DNA from: Neorhizobium vignae | GTDB lineage: Bacteria > Pseudomonadota > Alphaproteobacteria > Rhizobiales > Rhizobiaceae | DNA length: 64,000 nt | NCBI RefSeq assembly: GCF_000732195.1 | Contig: NZ_JNNU01000002.1 | Location: forward strand, 186,001-250,000 | Direction of reading: 5' to 3' | Part shown: positions 62,858 to 64,000 of the stretch, one piece after another | Layout: every line of letters starts with the position of its first letter | Position numbering within the stretch: position 1 is the stretch's first letter | Notes under the pieces: generated by a model | Databases searched by the model: none | What the model was told of the DNA's origin: nothing | What the model saw: the letters and a program-made list of their open reading frames with translations, nothing else | Program-made: the position numbers and the translations under genes

Positions 62858-63250
62858 ATGACAAGTACGCACGAAAAAGTAGGGTACTTACCCGAACGTA
62901 AGGCCGCCGAGACCATGACGCCGTCGAGCGCGGCCGAAGGCGTCGAGAACGTGTTGCGCATGCTGGAAGGACGCTGGAAGCTGGTCATTCTCTTCCACCT
63001 CTTCGGCGGCAGGGTGCTGCGCTTCTCCGACCTCGAACGGGCGATCCCGGCGATCTCGCAGAAAATGCTGATCCAGCAGCTCCGGCAGATGGAGGCGGAC
63101 GGTATCGTGCGGCGGATCGTCCATCACCAGGTGCCGCCCAAGGTGGAATATTGCCTGACCGACTGGGGCCAGTCGCTCTGCCCGGCGCTCGACGCGCTGC
63201 TGAAATGGGCGGCGATGAAGCCGGAAGCAGAGCCCCCCGCGATTGCCTGA
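62858..63250 (+). CDS. HxlR-family transcriptional regulator
   Basis: 130 aa winged-helix regulator. VLRMLEGRWKLVILFHLFGGRVLRFSDLERAIPAISQKMLIQQLRQME is the HxlR core with the DLERAIPAISQKML recognition stretch, followed by VEYCLTDWGQSL. The N-terminal 30 residues are less conserved, and an ATG at about 62915 would shorten it. It lies divergent from the NTF2-like/SDR operon, 90 bases apart, the usual layout for a self-contained inducible module. Confidence 0.9.
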   Translation: MTSTHEKVGYLPERKAAETMTPSSAAEGVENVLRMLEGRWKLVILFHLFGGRVLRFSDLERAIPAISQKMLIQQLRQMEADGIVRRIVHHQVPPKVEYCLTDWGQSLCPALDALLKWAAMKPEAEPPAIA

Positions 63251-63362
63251 GGAAAGCCGGCGGACAAGGCCGGGATGCCGATCATTTTCGATGACCGGCG
63301 CTCAAAAATTGTGCTAATTCCTTGGCCGCCTTGTCTCCCCGCCTTCGAAAGCAATCCGACTG

Positions 63363-64000
63363 ATGTCCAAACCGCTGACCATCGCAGACCTTAAAAATCT
63401 TGCCCGGCGCCGTGTGCCAAAAATGTTCTTCGACTATGCCGACAGCGGCGCCTGGACCGAGGGGACCTACCGGGCGAACGAGGAAGACTATTCGAAGATC
63501 AAGCTGCGCCAGCGCGTGCTGGTCGACATGACCAACCGCACGCTCGAAACCACCATGATCGGCGAAAAGGCGGTCATGCCCGTGGCGCTCGCCCCGACCG
63601 GCATGACCGGCATGCAGCATGCCGACGGCGAGATGCTGGCCGCCAAGGCGGCGGAAGAATTCGGCGTGCCCTTCACGCTGTCGACGATGAGCATCTGCTC
63701 GATCGAGGACGTCGCCTCGGTGACCACCAAACCCTTCTGGTTCCAGCTCTACGTGATGAAGGACCGCGGCTTCGTGGAACGGCTGATCGGCCGCGCCAAG
63801 GCGGCGAAATGCTCGGCGCTGGTCGTCACAGCCGACCTGCAGATCCTCGGCCAGCGCCACAAGGACCTGCGCAACGGCCTCGCCGCTCCGCCGAAGCCGA
63901 CGCTCAACGCGGCGCTGCAGCTCGTGACGCGCCCGAGATGGTGCCTGGAAATGCTTAGCACCAAGCGCCGCGGCTTCGGCAATATCGTCGGCCATGCGAG
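63363..64000 (+). CDS. lldD: FMN-dependent L-lactate dehydrogenase (LldD-like), partial
   Basis: Cut by the right edge after about 212 residues. SKPLTIADLKNLARRRVPKMFFDYADSGAWTE opens the family. ALAPTGMTGMQHADGEMLAAKAAEEFGVPFTLSTMS is the FMN-binding part, and FWFQLYVMKDRGF follows. These match bacterial LldD and related (S)-2-hydroxy acid oxidases of about 380 aa. The catalytic His and Arg lie beyond the window. Product may be lactate or another 2-hydroxy acid dehydrogenase. Confidence 0.87.
   Translation, partial: MSKPLTIADLKNLARRRVPKMFFDYADSGAWTEGTYRANEEDYSKIKLRQRVLVDMTNRTLETTMIGEKAVMPVALAPTGMTGMQHADGEMLAAKAAEEFGVPFTLSTMSICSIEDVASVTTKPFWFQLYVMKDRGFVERLIGRAKAAKCSALVVTADLQILGQRHKDLRNGLAAPPKPTLNAALQLVTRPRWCLEMLSTKRRGFGNIVGHA

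Noticed and set aside
1..64000. CRISPR arrays, rRNA or tRNA genes, prophage, IS elements
   Set aside because: No spaced direct repeats of the right length, no TpsiC/CCA patterns, no transposase or phage structural proteins were seen on either strand.

Overview
The window is GC-rich chromosomal DNA from an alphaproteobacterium of the Rhizobiales, most likely Rhizobiaceae (Rhizobium, Neorhizobium, Ensifer, Agrobacterium or Shinella type). This rests on gene content: a choXWV choline transporter, a NolR-like regulator, bacA, an Atu4866-family protein, an HWE histidine kinase, an alpha-glucosidase beside a KDG kinase, and GC-rich palindromic intergenic repeats. No rRNA, tRNA, CRISPR array, prophage or intact insertion sequence was seen. 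The right edge cuts an lldD-like gene.

Layout. 0-7 kb: choline uptake (choXWV), a HugZ-like FMN-fold protein, a NolR-like repressor, and an HWE sensor kinase with a single-domain response regulator. 7-12 kb: beta-alanine:pyruvate transaminase, a peroxidase-type alpha/beta hydrolase divergent from an OhrR-type sensor, and a LivJ-type binding protein. 11.7-17.1 kb: a saccharopine dehydrogenase-like/DUF4166 protein with a DCC protein, an Lrp regulator divergent from a threonine dehydratase-like enzyme, and adenine deaminase. 17-25.3 kb: a broken DUF4160/DUF2442 pair, an Atu4866 protein with an AraC regulator, an ArsR-SRPBCC pair, a GFA protein, alpha-glucosidase and KDG kinase, OsmC, and an AT-richer membrane ORF. 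25-38 kb: a glycosyltransferase, yfgM-like and der, a polysaccharide deacetylase, bacA, an MFS carrier, methionine aminopeptidase, an LLM flavoenzyme, a REC-REC-GGDEF regulator, SRPBCC and DUF1905 proteins. 38-48 kb: an ECF42-type sigma factor with its DGPF partner, an AraC/metallo-beta-lactamase pair, GST, GFA, VOC, a D-Ala-D-Ala carboxypeptidase, glycerol kinase and manganese catalase. 48-61 kb: 3-hydroxybutyrate dehydrogenase and a purine catabolic region (xdhA, xdhB, xdhC, puuD, guaD) surrounding two paralogous LysR/small-protein modules, then a RelE/Phd-type toxin-antitoxin pair. 61-64 kb: SDR and NTF2-like proteins, HxlR, and lldD.

How the genes work together. The clearest metabolic theme is purine salvage and degradation. 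Adenine deaminase (15.4 kb) gives hypoxanthine, guanine deaminase gives xanthine, XdhAB with its maturation factor XdhC oxidises hypoxanthine and xanthine to urate, and the membrane-bound cytochrome-type urate oxidase PuuD takes urate onward. A pyrimidine link is possible: the beta-alanine transaminase has a RutR-like palindrome upstream. Many other genes are small stress or sensing modules (regulator plus one or two effectors), several with legible operator palindromes.

No large undescribed system is obvious. The most interesting signals are: the duplicated LysR plus divergent small-protein module with a shared promoter leader (54.5-57.5 kb); two well-placed in-frame starts in the Atu4866 gene, one adding a signal peptide; an out-of-frame fusion between neighbouring DUF4160 and DUF2442 genes; a receiver domain that has lost its phospho-acceptor Asp; and several clean palindromes. 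All assignments come from reading the sequence and from memory of the families. No database search was run.
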